This document shows, piece by piece, positions 34,604 to 47,700 of a DNA stretch of 64,000 nt. Origin of the DNA: Ciona intestinalis (lineage: Eukaryota; Chordata; Ascidiacea; Phlebobranchia; Cionidae). The stretch lies in contig NC_020174.2 in assembly GCF_000224145.3 (NCBI RefSeq), forward strand, positions 1,142,520 through 1,206,519, in the 5' to 3' direction. Both the position numbers and the translations under genes were made by a program. The first letter of the stretch is position 1, and the number at the start of each line of letters is the position of its first letter. The notes below the pieces were generated by a model. It had not been told where the DNA came from. It ran no database searches and was given only the letters and a program-made list of their open reading frames with translations.

Positions 34604-37600
34604 TTACAGAATAATACATCCACTCTGGTTTTCTGGTGTGGCAGAATTGTCTGAAATTAATTTAGATTTTTATTAAATAAAAAGGGTTAAGATTATTAAA
34701 CATTTAAAAAATAGCAAAATACCATTTGTTCCTGTATATTTTACTCTGCACATGATCAAACATACAATAGAATTAAAATTTCTACATATTTAAACGGATT
34801 ACCATCTGTATTAACTGCAGTGGGTTCGGGAGCAGGTGTTGACTTCTTATTTCTCTTCCTAGTCTGTTTTAAATTTCCACGCTGTATTTGGCCAGAACTT
34901 CCTGTTTGTAGTTTTTCTAAAAAAAACATAAAATTGAAAATATTCCCAGACATTGTAATATTGAAAAAATGCAAAAAAAACAGTAATTATTTCATTGTTT
35001 TATATTTTACATTCAGGCAAAATTTTAATGGAACTCTGTCGTCATTACCAATGTGCTGCACAACCCTGTTACCAATTACAGCTAAACATTCCTAGTAATA
35101 TTAAAATATTATATTAAATGTTAAATTGTATTTAAATTTCACTGACCTGATTTGTGTTTTTCCCTCTTATTGCTCCGGTTACTTGCATCAAGGGTGAGGT
35201 CTTTATCTACAGGTGAGCTGCGAGTTGCAAGTTACTGTTATTCTTTAACTGGTATATATTCAGAATAAGTATATATTTAAGTATATTTTTCAGTATATAT
35301 TCAGAATAATGTTCACCAGTTTGAAACTGGGGCGATGGGTCAAAAAATGTATTGCAAATGGAGTTGGCTGGACTGTGTTGTAGAGTGCGAGACAAAGTCC
35401 AACTGGTTACATAAAGATTTATGGATGTTAGGGTAACCAAATCCCATGTCTTCGGCAAGGGCCTTACGCATATAGAACAACAGAATTGATATAGAAATGA
35501 GTCAACTGTGGTCTAAATCCTAAACAACCTTAACCCCACAAAACACAAACCTCACCTTAATTTTCTTCGCTTAGATTTCACAACTTCATGGTGTGGAGTG
35601 GAATGTCTGATTGCATCGGCCTATTAGGGAAGTGGAAAGTATGAGGTGAAGCTTAGGTAAAGTAAATCAAACAAAATTATATTACCTGGAAATTTGCATA
35701 GCTTGTGCAGGGTCTGAAAAGGTAAATTTTTATAAATAAACTGAAACCACTATTGAATTAGTATAAATGCCTGTACAGAATTTATTAAAATACCTTTTTA
35801 AGTTGAGACTGTTTTCAAAATCAACTCGAGATATTGAGATCGATGGGGTTCCCCCAGATATCATTATTTCGGCTGGAAATTTAATTCAAAATTATTTTAT
35901 TCAATAACATTTAGTTTGCAACATGGCTACTAAGCAGGTAAGTTAAAGAGCTCACCTAATAGCAAGAGGTAACAGGTTTAAAAGTTTAATACTGCCACCA
36001 TTGTGGGCTTAAGTGTGTCTTTGTGTAAAACACATTGTGTTTTCTTTGCATGTGTGGCAGTGCGTTAAAATAAATCCTCACCTGGAATCAAGACTCTTTT
36101 ATGAGAATTATCATCAGATAAATCTAACTGCATTGAATCATCACCAGCATATACCACTGGCTGAAAAATAACAAATAATAAACCAAAGTTATGCAACTTT
36201 CAGTATATCTGCCACATTCACATTAATTCACATCAATAAGTATAACTGTCTCATAAATTTTACAAAAAAAGGTAAAATGATTACTGTTTATCACTCAAGT
36301 AAAGATCTTGTCGAAATACACTTCATCAATTACAATGAATTTGCAACTTAGAAGTAAAATCGTGTTCATTTAATAGTAGTGCGCCCAGCGCTAAGGCACA
36401 TTTAGTTAGCTCGCCTGCCTCCAACCAAGAGAAAGTTACAAAGCTTAAAATTGAGATAAACTGATGGGTAGTTCCACTCTATATACAACCAATATCAAAA
36501 TATCTCCACCTGCTTTTCATTTCTTGCAGGCCGATCATCGTTCAGGAAAATAGACAAAGTGTACGAATGTTTGTACGGCTCGAGTTTGTTGCCTTCATCA
36601 TTTGTGAAAGTTATATCTGGTACCCATAAACGAATTTCTGCAAAATGTGTATCCTATGTCTGATAGATATTAGTAAAATGACTACATACTTAACCATGTA
36701 TTGTATTTTAGACCTTTTACAGCAAAACTAAACCATAAAGTGCACAAAATAGAGAACATTTTCCAACCCTCTATTATTGATTATTATACTGCTAAAACAT
36801 CAAAGAAAAAAATATATTATCAAATTAAAGCCTTTGCTTGGGCGGGCCTACTTAATATAAGCAATAAGGTCTACCAATACATACAATCACAGTTATGAAA
36901 CTTTTTCTCCAAAACAAAAACCTTTGAACTAAAAAAATTACTACATGATTAGACACCAAACACTTTTTTCTGCCCAAACCTTAGGTCCTTAATCAAGGGC
37001 TTCACCCATGTATAGAACAATACTACTACAACATGAGAAGACACATAATACCAGTAAATCCATTATTAATTATTAGAATATTTACTCCATTTAATATACA
37101 CATTGTTGCTTGTTATGCTTCGTATTCTGTGAGCTTTAAACTTTGGCAACTCATGAACGATGTGTTCAATTGCGAGCTGAAAATAATAAATAAAATATAC
37201 GATATTGCAATTGATAAGAGTGTCTTTTTAAATGACAGCCAACTTGCTTTTTTAATATAAAGCCTACGCCCTACGCATTAGGCAAAAGTTCTAATACCAA
37301 TAACAAGAATAAAAACGGTAGCCTAACAATAAAGCTCAGAGGCTATAGCAATTGCCAAACTAATAATAGCTCACATACATTTTTATGCCTTGAGTAAATG
37401 TATTGCATTATTAACAAACTACATAAAAAATACAATGTAAACATAGTGTACCTCAAGGTCCTGCTGTATTTGAGGCACCATAGACTGGGTGATGCTGCAT
37501 GAAAAAAATTTTTATTCTTTTTTAAATGGTGGCCAAGCAAAGAGAATTTTGCTTTTAATTTAAGCCATGAGCCCATTGAACTTACCTTGAAGAAAATACA

Positions 37601-37677
37601 ATCTTGAATTTGTAAACAAATTGCTGATACCCGATGTAACGTGTATCCTCTGGCACTTGAAATGTATCTAATGGCAT
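34604..37677 (-). CDS. MAJIN-like meiotic telomere anchor protein ending in a CaaX box
   Basis: Eleven exons on the minus strand: 37586-37677, 37452-37494, 37086-37176, 36510-36637, 36082-36160, 35794-35872, 35686-35713, 35556-35620, 35147-35217, 34803-34916, 34604-34650. Every donor/acceptor is GT/AG and phases match (278 aa). The N-terminal half follows vertebrate MAJIN: PEDTRYIGYQQFVYKFKI (MAJIN: PETRFLHAGPNVYKFKI), an SITQ start of the next helix, YIKWK, and LEPYKHSYTLSIFLN (LIPYPFVFTLYVEM). MAJIN with TERB1/TERB2 fastens telomeres to the inner nuclear membrane in meiosis and normally ends in a transmembrane helix. Here the C-half is hydrophilic, with two basic clusters fit for nuclear import (KSKRRKLR, TRKRNKK), and the last residues are GCIIL, a CaaX prenylation box. 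Homology rests on remembered vertebrate sequence; the exon structure is firmer than the name. Confidence 0.6.
35950..36045 (+). mobile_element. SINE fragment, degenerate
   Basis: TACTGCCACCATTGTGGGCT and TGTGTCTTTGTGTAAAACAC recall the SINE body; a second scrap at 36385-36440 has CTAAGGCACATTTAGTTAGC. Intronic in the MAJIN-like gene. Confidence 0.45.
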
Positions 37678-37867
37678 TCTCCCTATTTTTATATTTATCT
37701 TTCGTAAAAATTTCACTAAATCTCAGTTTTATGTTTAATCTAAATAAACAAAAACAACGGGGATAGAGGAAATAAAACGAATTTGGTATCTATCAGGGAA
37801 TTCCCCTAAATTTGGCGCGAAAAGTGGCATTTAATTTACATTTTACAGTAATGTGGGGATGATTGAA

Positions 37868-38190
37868 TGAGTGTAACTTATTTATCCTCTCGTGGCTTGG
37901 TAATAACAGTCGTTATAACATGAATGTTTCGCTTCACACACTTAATGACCGTTTACGAGTTACCACTCATGTGACTTTGTGAGATATCGTTTTGGGAAAT
38001 GTGGGTTATCATTTGGAATAATTTTTTTTGTTTTTAATGAGACAACACATAAGCAAGGGACCGCTGGATAAAAAGTATCTTGTCCAAAGACAAACTGCTA
38101 CAATGGCAGCGTCGAGCCTCGAACCCGTCAACTCTTGGCTAGAGGCAGGCTACTAACTACTGTGCCACAGCGGCGATCTAATAAAGTCAC
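37868..38190 (-). mobile_element. SINE, full-length antisense copy
   Basis: From TGTAACTTATTTATCCTCTC to GTGCCACAGCGGCG. It occupies much of the 1-kb spacer between the MAJIN-like start codon and the PDE1 stop codon. Confidence 0.75.
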
Positions 38191-38708
38191 AGCAGTTCAG
38201 TAATTTAAGTATTTGTTGGCTAAGTTTATTGCTCATTATTTCATTAAAATACACTTTGTGGAAATATATTTGTCCCCTCTACGTAAAATCATATCTACAG
38301 TGTGGATTTGCTTATGCCCGCTTTTGCTTGGTAGAAAATAAATCACGAGATCCACAGCTTTGTTTGTACCGAACGAATGAAAATTCAGTGATAAGTAGTG
38401 AAAAACAGCACTAACAAAGTGTAAGGGAACCGCATATCCCGCTGTACTAGTAAGTTTTGGACAGCTGCGTGAAATAAAGCGCGAGCCGAGGTGTGGTACT
38501 GTAGGTACAACAGCTAATATATAATATCCGTTAAAAAAATAAAGCACAGTGTCTAAATAAATCGGTCGGCGCCAACACCAGAGAGTCAAGGAACAAACTT
38601 ATATGGATAGTAACCGTCGTAGGTACCCGAGCCCGTGTTGTTGGGCCATTGTTTATTACACGCGTGTTCGCAAATGTGCAAAGAAAAGATCAAATTCCTT
38701 GCTCTATG

Positions 38709-41700
38709 CTACGTGGTCGGCGCCTTAGAGGTTTTTGAAACTGTCCTCGGAGGCGTGGGTGCGCTCACATCGTTTTCAGGTTTCTGTGGCGACACCTCGT
38801 GACCGTTTATCGAATTGGTTTGGCTTGAATCTTCAGGTTGAAGCGGAAAAAATGTAAAAGCCTTCTCCCCAAACCATTCATTTGCCCGCTCTATTTAAAT
38901 AATAAATATAAGACAACAGCTTATACGGTGTTAACAAGAAATAAAACTGCAACGATCAAACTTTTCCAATAACTCTATAAACTCACATTTACAGTTTAAA
39001 TTAAGCAGCCAATACGAAAATCAATACAAAATATTCTGCAACAAACCTATTTCGTCTCGTTTCTGCCAATGTGTTCGGTTCGTTTCAATATTGGAATAAA
39101 ATTCTGTCTCGAACTTCGCCAGCGATTCAAGAATAGACTTTTGGTTTGTTAGAGCGGTACTGAAATAGAACAATAACATTTATTTCTTGGGGTACGATAG
39201 AAAAGAACTGAGGTGGCGAGTTTAAATTATCAAATTTACAGAGCATCATATAACCACTGCGGTTAAAAGCAAACACACAACAGAGCAAAAAGTAGAAGTT
39301 ATATACAAATATACATCCACTGCCAGCAGGAACATTATGGACAACTTACCAGTATGAACTGACGTCACTAAATCTGCGTTTTAATACGTCATCTGCGCAT
39401 GGGGTCTCCAATGACGTCACGTCGGCTTTGCTGGCGCGTCTTATAGATAGAATGGCGTCACGCACAACCGGGCCATTGACATTGCGAAATATGTCATAAA
39501 GGACGTCGAAAGTTGGTTTTATGACGTAATCTATAAAACCTGGTAGCAGATAAAAGTATTATGACTTGGGAAGCATTGTGACATTTATAGTGCAGCATTG
39601 TTACGATGGCTGTTTCAATATTTAATCTCCGAACTATCATGTGTTGTAAAACGGAGATCATTTTACAACATAGGTCAAATTACGGGCAATTGAATTGTTA
39701 TAAACTGCAAGCAAATAAAACGCATTTGGTATGACTTGTGAATTGAGCAGGTTTGGGTAGAATGGTTTATATTCTATATTTTATCGTCTCATTCGCTATT
39801 AAACAAATAATATTTAGTAATTACAGAATTATATAACCATATATTCTTACAAATCCAAAATAGCGTTAATTAAAAAATAAACAAGATGTTCGGGGTTTGG
39901 GTTCTATACCCATATTCATCTTACCTCACAGTACCAAACATACAAAGGTAGTTTTGTGCAAAAATATTGGCAGTAGTTTACCTATCTGTGATTGTGCGAC
40001 CATAGTAGTGTGTCGGTCGCATAACGGTGAAAGAGGAAGACCCAAGCCACGTTCCTGGTCGCCCTGCTCAAAAAACTCGACCACCAATCTCTCCGTCCAT
40101 CTGGGGTGCATTAAGATGTATTATAATGTATCATATAGAAACATTAAAGATGAATCGGGTGAGATAGGGCATGGCTTTCATTATATTTTATTGTCCCATT
40201 TGGTAGTAAACAGATATTGAGAGAATTATATAACTGTATTTTTGCAACTCAGCTTGTAGTCGTTAATATAGTGGGTTAAGGTGATGAACATCCCATGTGG
40301 TAGTAAAAAGAGAATGTTGGTAATTGTTACAATGCGATTACGAAATATAGTCACAAGATTATCACGTTTTGCCCTTGTGAACGTATGGGTTTAAATAAAA
40401 GGAAAAATCCCTAAAACAGGTCGTGTAGTGTTTAGTGTTTGTCCCAGACTTGACGTGGTCATCACTGTGGCGCTAGAGAGACAATTTTGCTGAATTCCTA
40501 TCCAGACTTGACTCGTGGGATTATAGTGGCATGAGAATGCTGGAGCGAATACTTTGCGGTAATGAAACCGTCGCCCATCATACGACTTCTTATATGTCTT
40601 AATTCGCTTCTTTCCGCATCTCCGCACGAGTAACGCGGAAAATCGAAATCCACGGATCGATTCAGCTCGATGTGCATGTCAAACACGAATATCGCATTAC
40701 CTGCAGTGCAGGTTCCAAGGTTTGGATGGATGGTTGATGTCAGCCGAGTGGATCATCAGACACATTGCTCGCGATTTCTCTAAGCTGGCAACATAATGGG
40801 CCATGAACAAACAATACGTGGCAAATGGTTCATCAAAATTTGCATTTACACTACTGCAAGTCGAGCAACAGCATGCACTTGTAGACTTTGCAACCATACA
40901 TACTCTTTAAAACAGTGTGTTTTCATAGCGTATTATACTCAGTATTAATTTAGACTAGAATTTGACCATCGGGGGTTTTCTTATCAGCAACACACTTGTA
41001 CCACTACAACCACTGACTTGTAACATACAGAGTTTTTACATTAGTATACCTGTTGAAACTACTTTACAACAAATACTCACTTTTCAGGGTGCTGGAGGTT
41101 ACTTTGTAAGCGTTTAAGTTGACCGAAATGTTGGCTCATGTCTGTAGCAAGCACCATGTCTATCATTAGTGTACGAGCCTCTCTGTGAAAAAAAGGTTCA
41201 GGTCCTTGTAATTATAAAATCAAAAAAGCTGACTTGGAAATTAGTCCTTACTAGGATTACCACACGTGAAACTTTTGCAATGTTACGGGATTGAAAATGA
41301 TAACTTTGGTATGTATTTCGTGAAGGGACCTCATGATACTAAATGCAAACTTTTTGCAAATACAGATGCGTTGTATAAAAACAGTACAGTAGGCCTACAC
41401 AGTTCAGGCATTAAGTTATAATACAAAGTTAGTTTTATAGCCATTTCGGAAACATAAAATATAATTCCAGTCGTTATTTTTTTACAATCCAGCATCGCTG
41501 TTAAAGTGAAGCAGGCAGTCGTATAACTTTCATCTTTGCACCTTTCCAAATAACCAATAAAAGTGAAACCGCAAATAAAACAGCTGTTGCATTAAAGGCA
41601 TTGTATTGATCTGCACTATGCGTCACTTGGAATGTTTTTAATATGAAAAGAAGCCAATTACCGTTCGCTTTCATGTCGGTTTAATCGTGAATTTAAAATC

Positions 41701-44700
41701 AGTTCATTTCAGTTCAGCGCCCGTTCTTCCCAACAAAATCTCATCAATACCATTGATTGCATTTTTTATCGGCTTGACTTGATTAACTTCATGTATGGTT
41801 CATATACTACCTTCGCCCTGGTATCGAATAGCGGTGTATGATGTATATAAAAGCGAGCAGACTGAGGCACTGCGTGTGTGGCCGTCACCGCTTACCGAAA
41901 TAAAGTGTGATGAATTGAAGAGACTGCGTTTGAGGCGAGATAATAAATCCACTTGTAATTTGAGCGGCTGCTGAAGACGTCGACCGTATCGCAGCATTCT
42001 ATTCATCATTCTTGTCATGTCAGCAATGATAGGCGTGGAAAAACACAGAGCTCTTTGAGTAGGATGTATTTCCCGTTGTATTATCTCGTGCATTGCGATG
42101 TTATCAGCATTCATTGTATGCAAAGAGATATGCCTTCACTAATAGGATATTCTCCGTTCCAACAACATTGTTGTTGAGTATAATCGCTAGACCCCGCTTC
42201 GTAGAATCAGTGACCGCGCACCAGCAGCTTGCTATCAAACACGAGCGTAACAACAACAAAAACCACAACGAGAGATTTTGACGTCATAAAACCGCGAGAA
42301 ACCGCTTTGCTAAAGTTCGCTGGAGAACTCTGGTCGGAATGTGGATGGAAATTGTGGGTCACGGCAAGGAATGTGCTCAGTACGTGGCTTGAGTGCATTG
42401 GGACAGCTTATCCACCGATTACTGGAGAGACGGTAACGAAAGTTCGACAAAAGTCGTCGCGTGAAGGTCTATTCGGTACACTGTGGTGGCTTAAGCAAAT
42501 TGCAGAAGAATCCAGAAGCCACCTCGACCGGTAGGACTCGTTTACCGTAAACAAAACGACAACGAACGCTCGTTAGCCTCTAATTTGTACAGTAGAGATC
42601 GCTGTACAGATTACAACATGCGATCCACCGAACATGATAAAGACAAAGCAGAGACAAACTATGTTGTGAACTTTGTAGCCACGATAAACCATCGTTAATA
42701 TTACATCCCAATGTTAGCAATAAGTTGAAGCGACTACTTTATTGCTGGTAATTTAAAGATTAATCAACGATGTGTTTTAGATAAGGGATATCCGTTGAGG
42801 TTATATTAAAATTGCTATTCTACACGATGGGTGAGGTCCTACGGCAATGTATGTCAGATGTCCTGAGATTTAGGCCAGAGTTGGTCTATTAATCTATCAC
42901 GACCTATATACCTGAACGCGTGTATTTGTAAACATTGGACTGGGAGCATTTTGCTGAAGATTTCGGAAAATTAACAGAAAAACTTTAAACAACTGGCTTC
43001 CCGTTTTATATTTTCAACTAAGAAAATCGCACGCATAGGTTGTTTATGTTTGCTGTACCGTTTAATTTGCTTTATTAGTTTAGTGTATATATATGCAGTC
43101 TACTTACTGGTAGTCGTCCTTAGAAAAGTTTGCGAGTATGTCACAATCTTCCTCGTTAAGAAGACGGAACGCACTACTGATGTGATGATTCTCCAACACT
43201 GACTTGTCATTATACATTTGAGCTAGAGGGGACCTGGAGATAAGCATAAACAACTTGTACTGGTACCAAATGGGAAAAGGAAATATAACAAAAATGTGTA
43301 CCATCCTATCCCCTACTATAAACAACTTGTACTGGTACTAATAGAACAAGAAAATAGAATACTAAAAAAGTAAAAGTGTCCTATCTTATCCCATCCTACT
43401 ATAAATAACTTGTATTGGTTGTAGTCAAAACTTAAGTTCAATTTAGGAAAGCAAAAATTCTTAATACTGTCAATACAACATGTACATGGTATCCGTAAAA
43501 ACCACATAATACTTGGTAAAATCTTCAGTGGATTTTCGAAAGAAAAATGCGCCAAAACACGAATGGTGGATATGCGTTTAAGATAGGGGAGGTTTAGTAT
43601 CGGTTCTTCTTAGAAACTTATTTTCGAATTTAATTCTGCCCTTCGTCAGCCCCCCGCCATACATACGCCAGCCACTGCCGTACGTCAGCAGTCTAGATAT
43701 TTATTGCCTCGTAAACTATAAAATAACACGCGGTGTGGAATGTAACCAATATAGCCTGAGAAAAACGCATTTTTGATTACACGATTTGTAATTGATTTGT
43801 AAACACAAATAAAGGTAAAATTAGGCGCGGACAAAATGTTACGGTTGGGATACTGATTTTAAAATGACATATAACAGGATCCGTATGAATCATATAAGTC
43901 GGAAATGCAGTGAACTCGTTCACATCTCACACAATGGTAAATAGATCATATATACAAAAGTCAAGTCGACATACTATAGATCCTTCATCTTTCGGCAACC
44001 CCGAAAAACAGCTACACAACCGATATCTTACAAAAATAATCGAAAATTACCGCGACCGGTCGTAACCAAAAACAATGGAAAGTACCTCGTATTTGTGTGG
44101 AAAGTGTTGGTGGTTCCACTATGCTCCAGGTCGTGGACTATCGCGGCCATTATCATAGAGAACATCTCAACATCGGAGAGCCAATGCTAAAAATAAGAAG
44201 TCAAAGGTTAAACGTGCCGGAAAAAACACAGGATCGATGCAGATGAGTTAAAGATAAGTCGACAGCGATCAATTTTAATCCGCGCCCAGTGTGATTTTAA
44301 AGGTCTTGCTAATTGCCGGTGCGGTTACACTTCCTAAAATGCGGCGCTTTTTCTGATTTGACCGAATTCGAACCCGAGTGGATCTGTAAACATCGACCTG
44401 ATACCGGTTTTTCCGTTTCCGCATTTCTCTTATCAATCTACTTATGGCATTATCTAAAATTGATATTTTGGGGCCTGGTATTTCACACACCTGTTGCCGG
44501 TGTATTTTAGTGTGTGTGAGATATTCGTGATAGAATGTCCGGCAGTTAGCTGTGGTATTTCACGAACGTAACCTCGCCTGCATCAAGATCACGCCACATA
44601 GCACGAGGGTGAAAAGTGCGTCTGAACATTCGAACAAAATTTACAAAATTCCTTCAGCCGGTGTTGGCATCAAGCCACCGACACGAGAGATCTGTACATC

Positions 44701-47700
44701 AAGACTTAAGGGTCGCATTGCTTGCCACGGTAAATTTGGTGGCAAACGCTGGTCACGTTTCAGAGATAATCCGGTTTAAATAACTCGGACCGAGATTTTG
44801 CCGAGATTACAACGGCCGAAGTCGTGTTGTCGCATCCCTGCTGATGATATGATACCATTTATATTACGGTGCTGCTTTTCGAAACCTAATGACGTAGCAT
44901 GGCACACTTGGTAGGCAGATATGAATATTTTTTTTGCGGTTTTTAACTTTTTACCTAAGACGTAACATAAACAAGCAAGTCGCAAAATTGTTAAGCTCTT
45001 CTTTGTGCGACTGTCATTAAAATATAAAACAAATTGTTGGTGTCCTGTAGAATCTCCAAAAAAACTGTTAAAAATAGTTACTTTTATATGAATTGTGGAC
45101 AATTGGTTTAGCAACGCTGCTTTTAATAGTGAACCTCAAAGCCCATATGGCACCCGTTACATAAAGGATTTATATTACCGATTCTAAACATACGTTCTCT
45201 TTATAAATATGCAATAAAATACAAAATTCTGATCCAGAAGTTATATAACCCTGCAGCCAAATACGCAGCGATCGACAGTTTCATTCATAAATTCAAACCT
45301 CAGCCGCACGCCCTTCAATCAAAACCAATCTTCGATGGGTAAGTTTTAGCGAGTCTCAATAATTTATGAAACTTCGCGCGTTGGTTGACATTACGTCACC
45401 GTTTCGACGGCTTTTCTGACGTCATAAACACATTTTCGCTCGTCACCACACGGTCGGCGTCACGGGCGAGGTTTACAAGCCATAACAAACCACATTGTGA
45501 CGTAATAGGGAGGTGGGTGAGGTCTGTTTACTGTCGTTTAGAAACGCCTTACTATCGGAGTGGCATCCGGCCCATCTTACGTGACAGAAAATGAAGCTTT
45601 ATGTGAAGCGACCTGCAATGGGTTGCAACTTTGCAAGTTGCGCAAGATAACATACGGTGTTTGCGTTACGCACTCGACCAAGCATGTTTCGTGCGTCATT
45701 GCTGACGTACCGCAGAATGGCAACAGTTATCACTGCGAGATAAACTGGGTCAGCAGAGACAGCAATTTTAAACGGCGCTCGTCATCTGCCATTCCTACGC
45801 TTGACACTTCTAACCACACCGTATCACATGCCTAATGCCGATTAATACGGAGAGTTACATGAAGGTATTCTGACACCTCGTATTATTGCATTACGACCTT
45901 GAGATAAACACTGCGTTTAATAACGAGTCTTACATAATACCCGGCAGTTGTGGTCCCTGGTAAGCACAATGCTATTACTTCACCATTGTAAACTTTCGAA
46001 AGTATGCGTTGAACATCGTTCGCACGCACGCACGCACGTGTGAAAGCAATTAGTATTAAAGGTTACCACAAGGCCAAATGCGCGACCGACAAGCATCGAT
46101 CTTACGTACGCACGTAATTGGACGTAGGAAGTTATACAAATGTATGTAGGTTTATTTTGGAACGGTACGTGCGTAGTTACCTGTAAAGAAAATTCCACCT
46201 GCGATTTGTATTTATAACATAGCTTATATAATACTGTGGAGGAAAATGGGGCACCTTTAGCACATAATATCAAAATATCCTAACCGTGTTTTAAACAGTT
46301 AACAACAGTTTATGGGAGTCGTAAGGATACGGTATTATAATTTTTTGATTTTTCTTTGTATACTACCAAAGGGGACGAGAAAATAGAATGAAAAGATGTC
46401 CTATCTTCCCCACCCTACTGTTTAAACTTATTACTTACCACAAAACCTGAGTTGACCAAAAGGCAATTAAGAGATTGTGCAACATCAGCCGCATGAATAG
46501 GGTTGTGGTATCTATTGTTGTGCTTTCTGTAGCCACGCTGAAGTTTGGTACAATATGCGAACAACGATTTCAGAGGTATCTGAATGACATGGCAGTGTAG
46601 AAAAAGAAATGAACAAAAAACAATAGGATAACGAAATATGTTTTTTGATAAAATCTTTTACAGAAATGGAGAATTATTTGTTGATTTGCACTGTTGAGCT
46701 TATAAAGAGATGAACATACTTTTAATGGTTTACAAAATTATACTTAAACACTGAACCTATAGCCTACTGTATGGGAAACGATGCTAAATAAAATGAAAGT
46801 TGTCTCACCTTGAATTTTCGTATAAGGTCGTATTTATTAAGGAGCTCATAAAATACGAATTTAAGTGAATTGCCTTCACTGATGCGTTCCAGTTCAAACA
46901 CATTGTATGACCAACTGTCGATGTTCTGTATGGAATAAGTTACTTTACTGTATGTTTTAAACATGGGCTTTTAAAGTTAAACTTTTAACCATGCGGTGTA
47001 TAGTATAATTGTATTAATATTTTGATGCACACATATTAGGGCACTCACTGTGTGTATACTGAAGTGCCTAAGTATGTTTACAAAACTGCTTAAAGTGTGT
47101 ATCGGGTTACACAGCGCAATTTAAAGGTACAGTTGTCTCGTTGAACGCAAAAGTTAGATGTTGCGAAACTCGGGGGCATATGCTGTATATAGTACAGTGG
47201 GGGAAGATGGGACACCTTTTCATTCTATGTTCTCGTCCCATTTGGTAGTAACCAAAGAACATTCAAAGACTTATGAAACCGTATTTTTAAGACTCTTATA
47301 TTATGTGCTAAAGGTGTCTCGTCTCTCCCACCAACTATATGATTAAAAACACCTATGTTGTAACCCGAAGTTACCTCGCAAAGAGCGGATAAATAAATGC
47401 CATTCATTGATTGCGGTAGCCGCCCACGAAAGTTCTGCTACTTTAGTAGAGCCATATTTGCAGAGCGAAAAATTGTTCCTCTCGGGAGTTTTCAAGCGTG
47501 AGAGTTAGATTTATGGCCCTCGTGTGTTTTGACGAGCCATTTACCAACAGCATTGCTGGAATAGCTTGGTTGTTTTCCACAGTTGAATTTCAATCAGAAT
47601 TCACCGGAATAGCATTCCGGAAGTTAGGAGTTACTTTAAACCCAGATTGAACGAATTTAAATGCTTTTAACTAAATAAACTTAGACTTCGAAAAGCTTTG

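Noticed and set aside
42229..42534. Open frame in PDE1 intron 9 as a nested gene
   Set aside because: No domain or splice structure; composition alone is not enough.
45560..45835. Cysteine-containing open frame in PDE1 intron 7
   Set aside because: No signal peptide or family pattern and no supporting splice sites.
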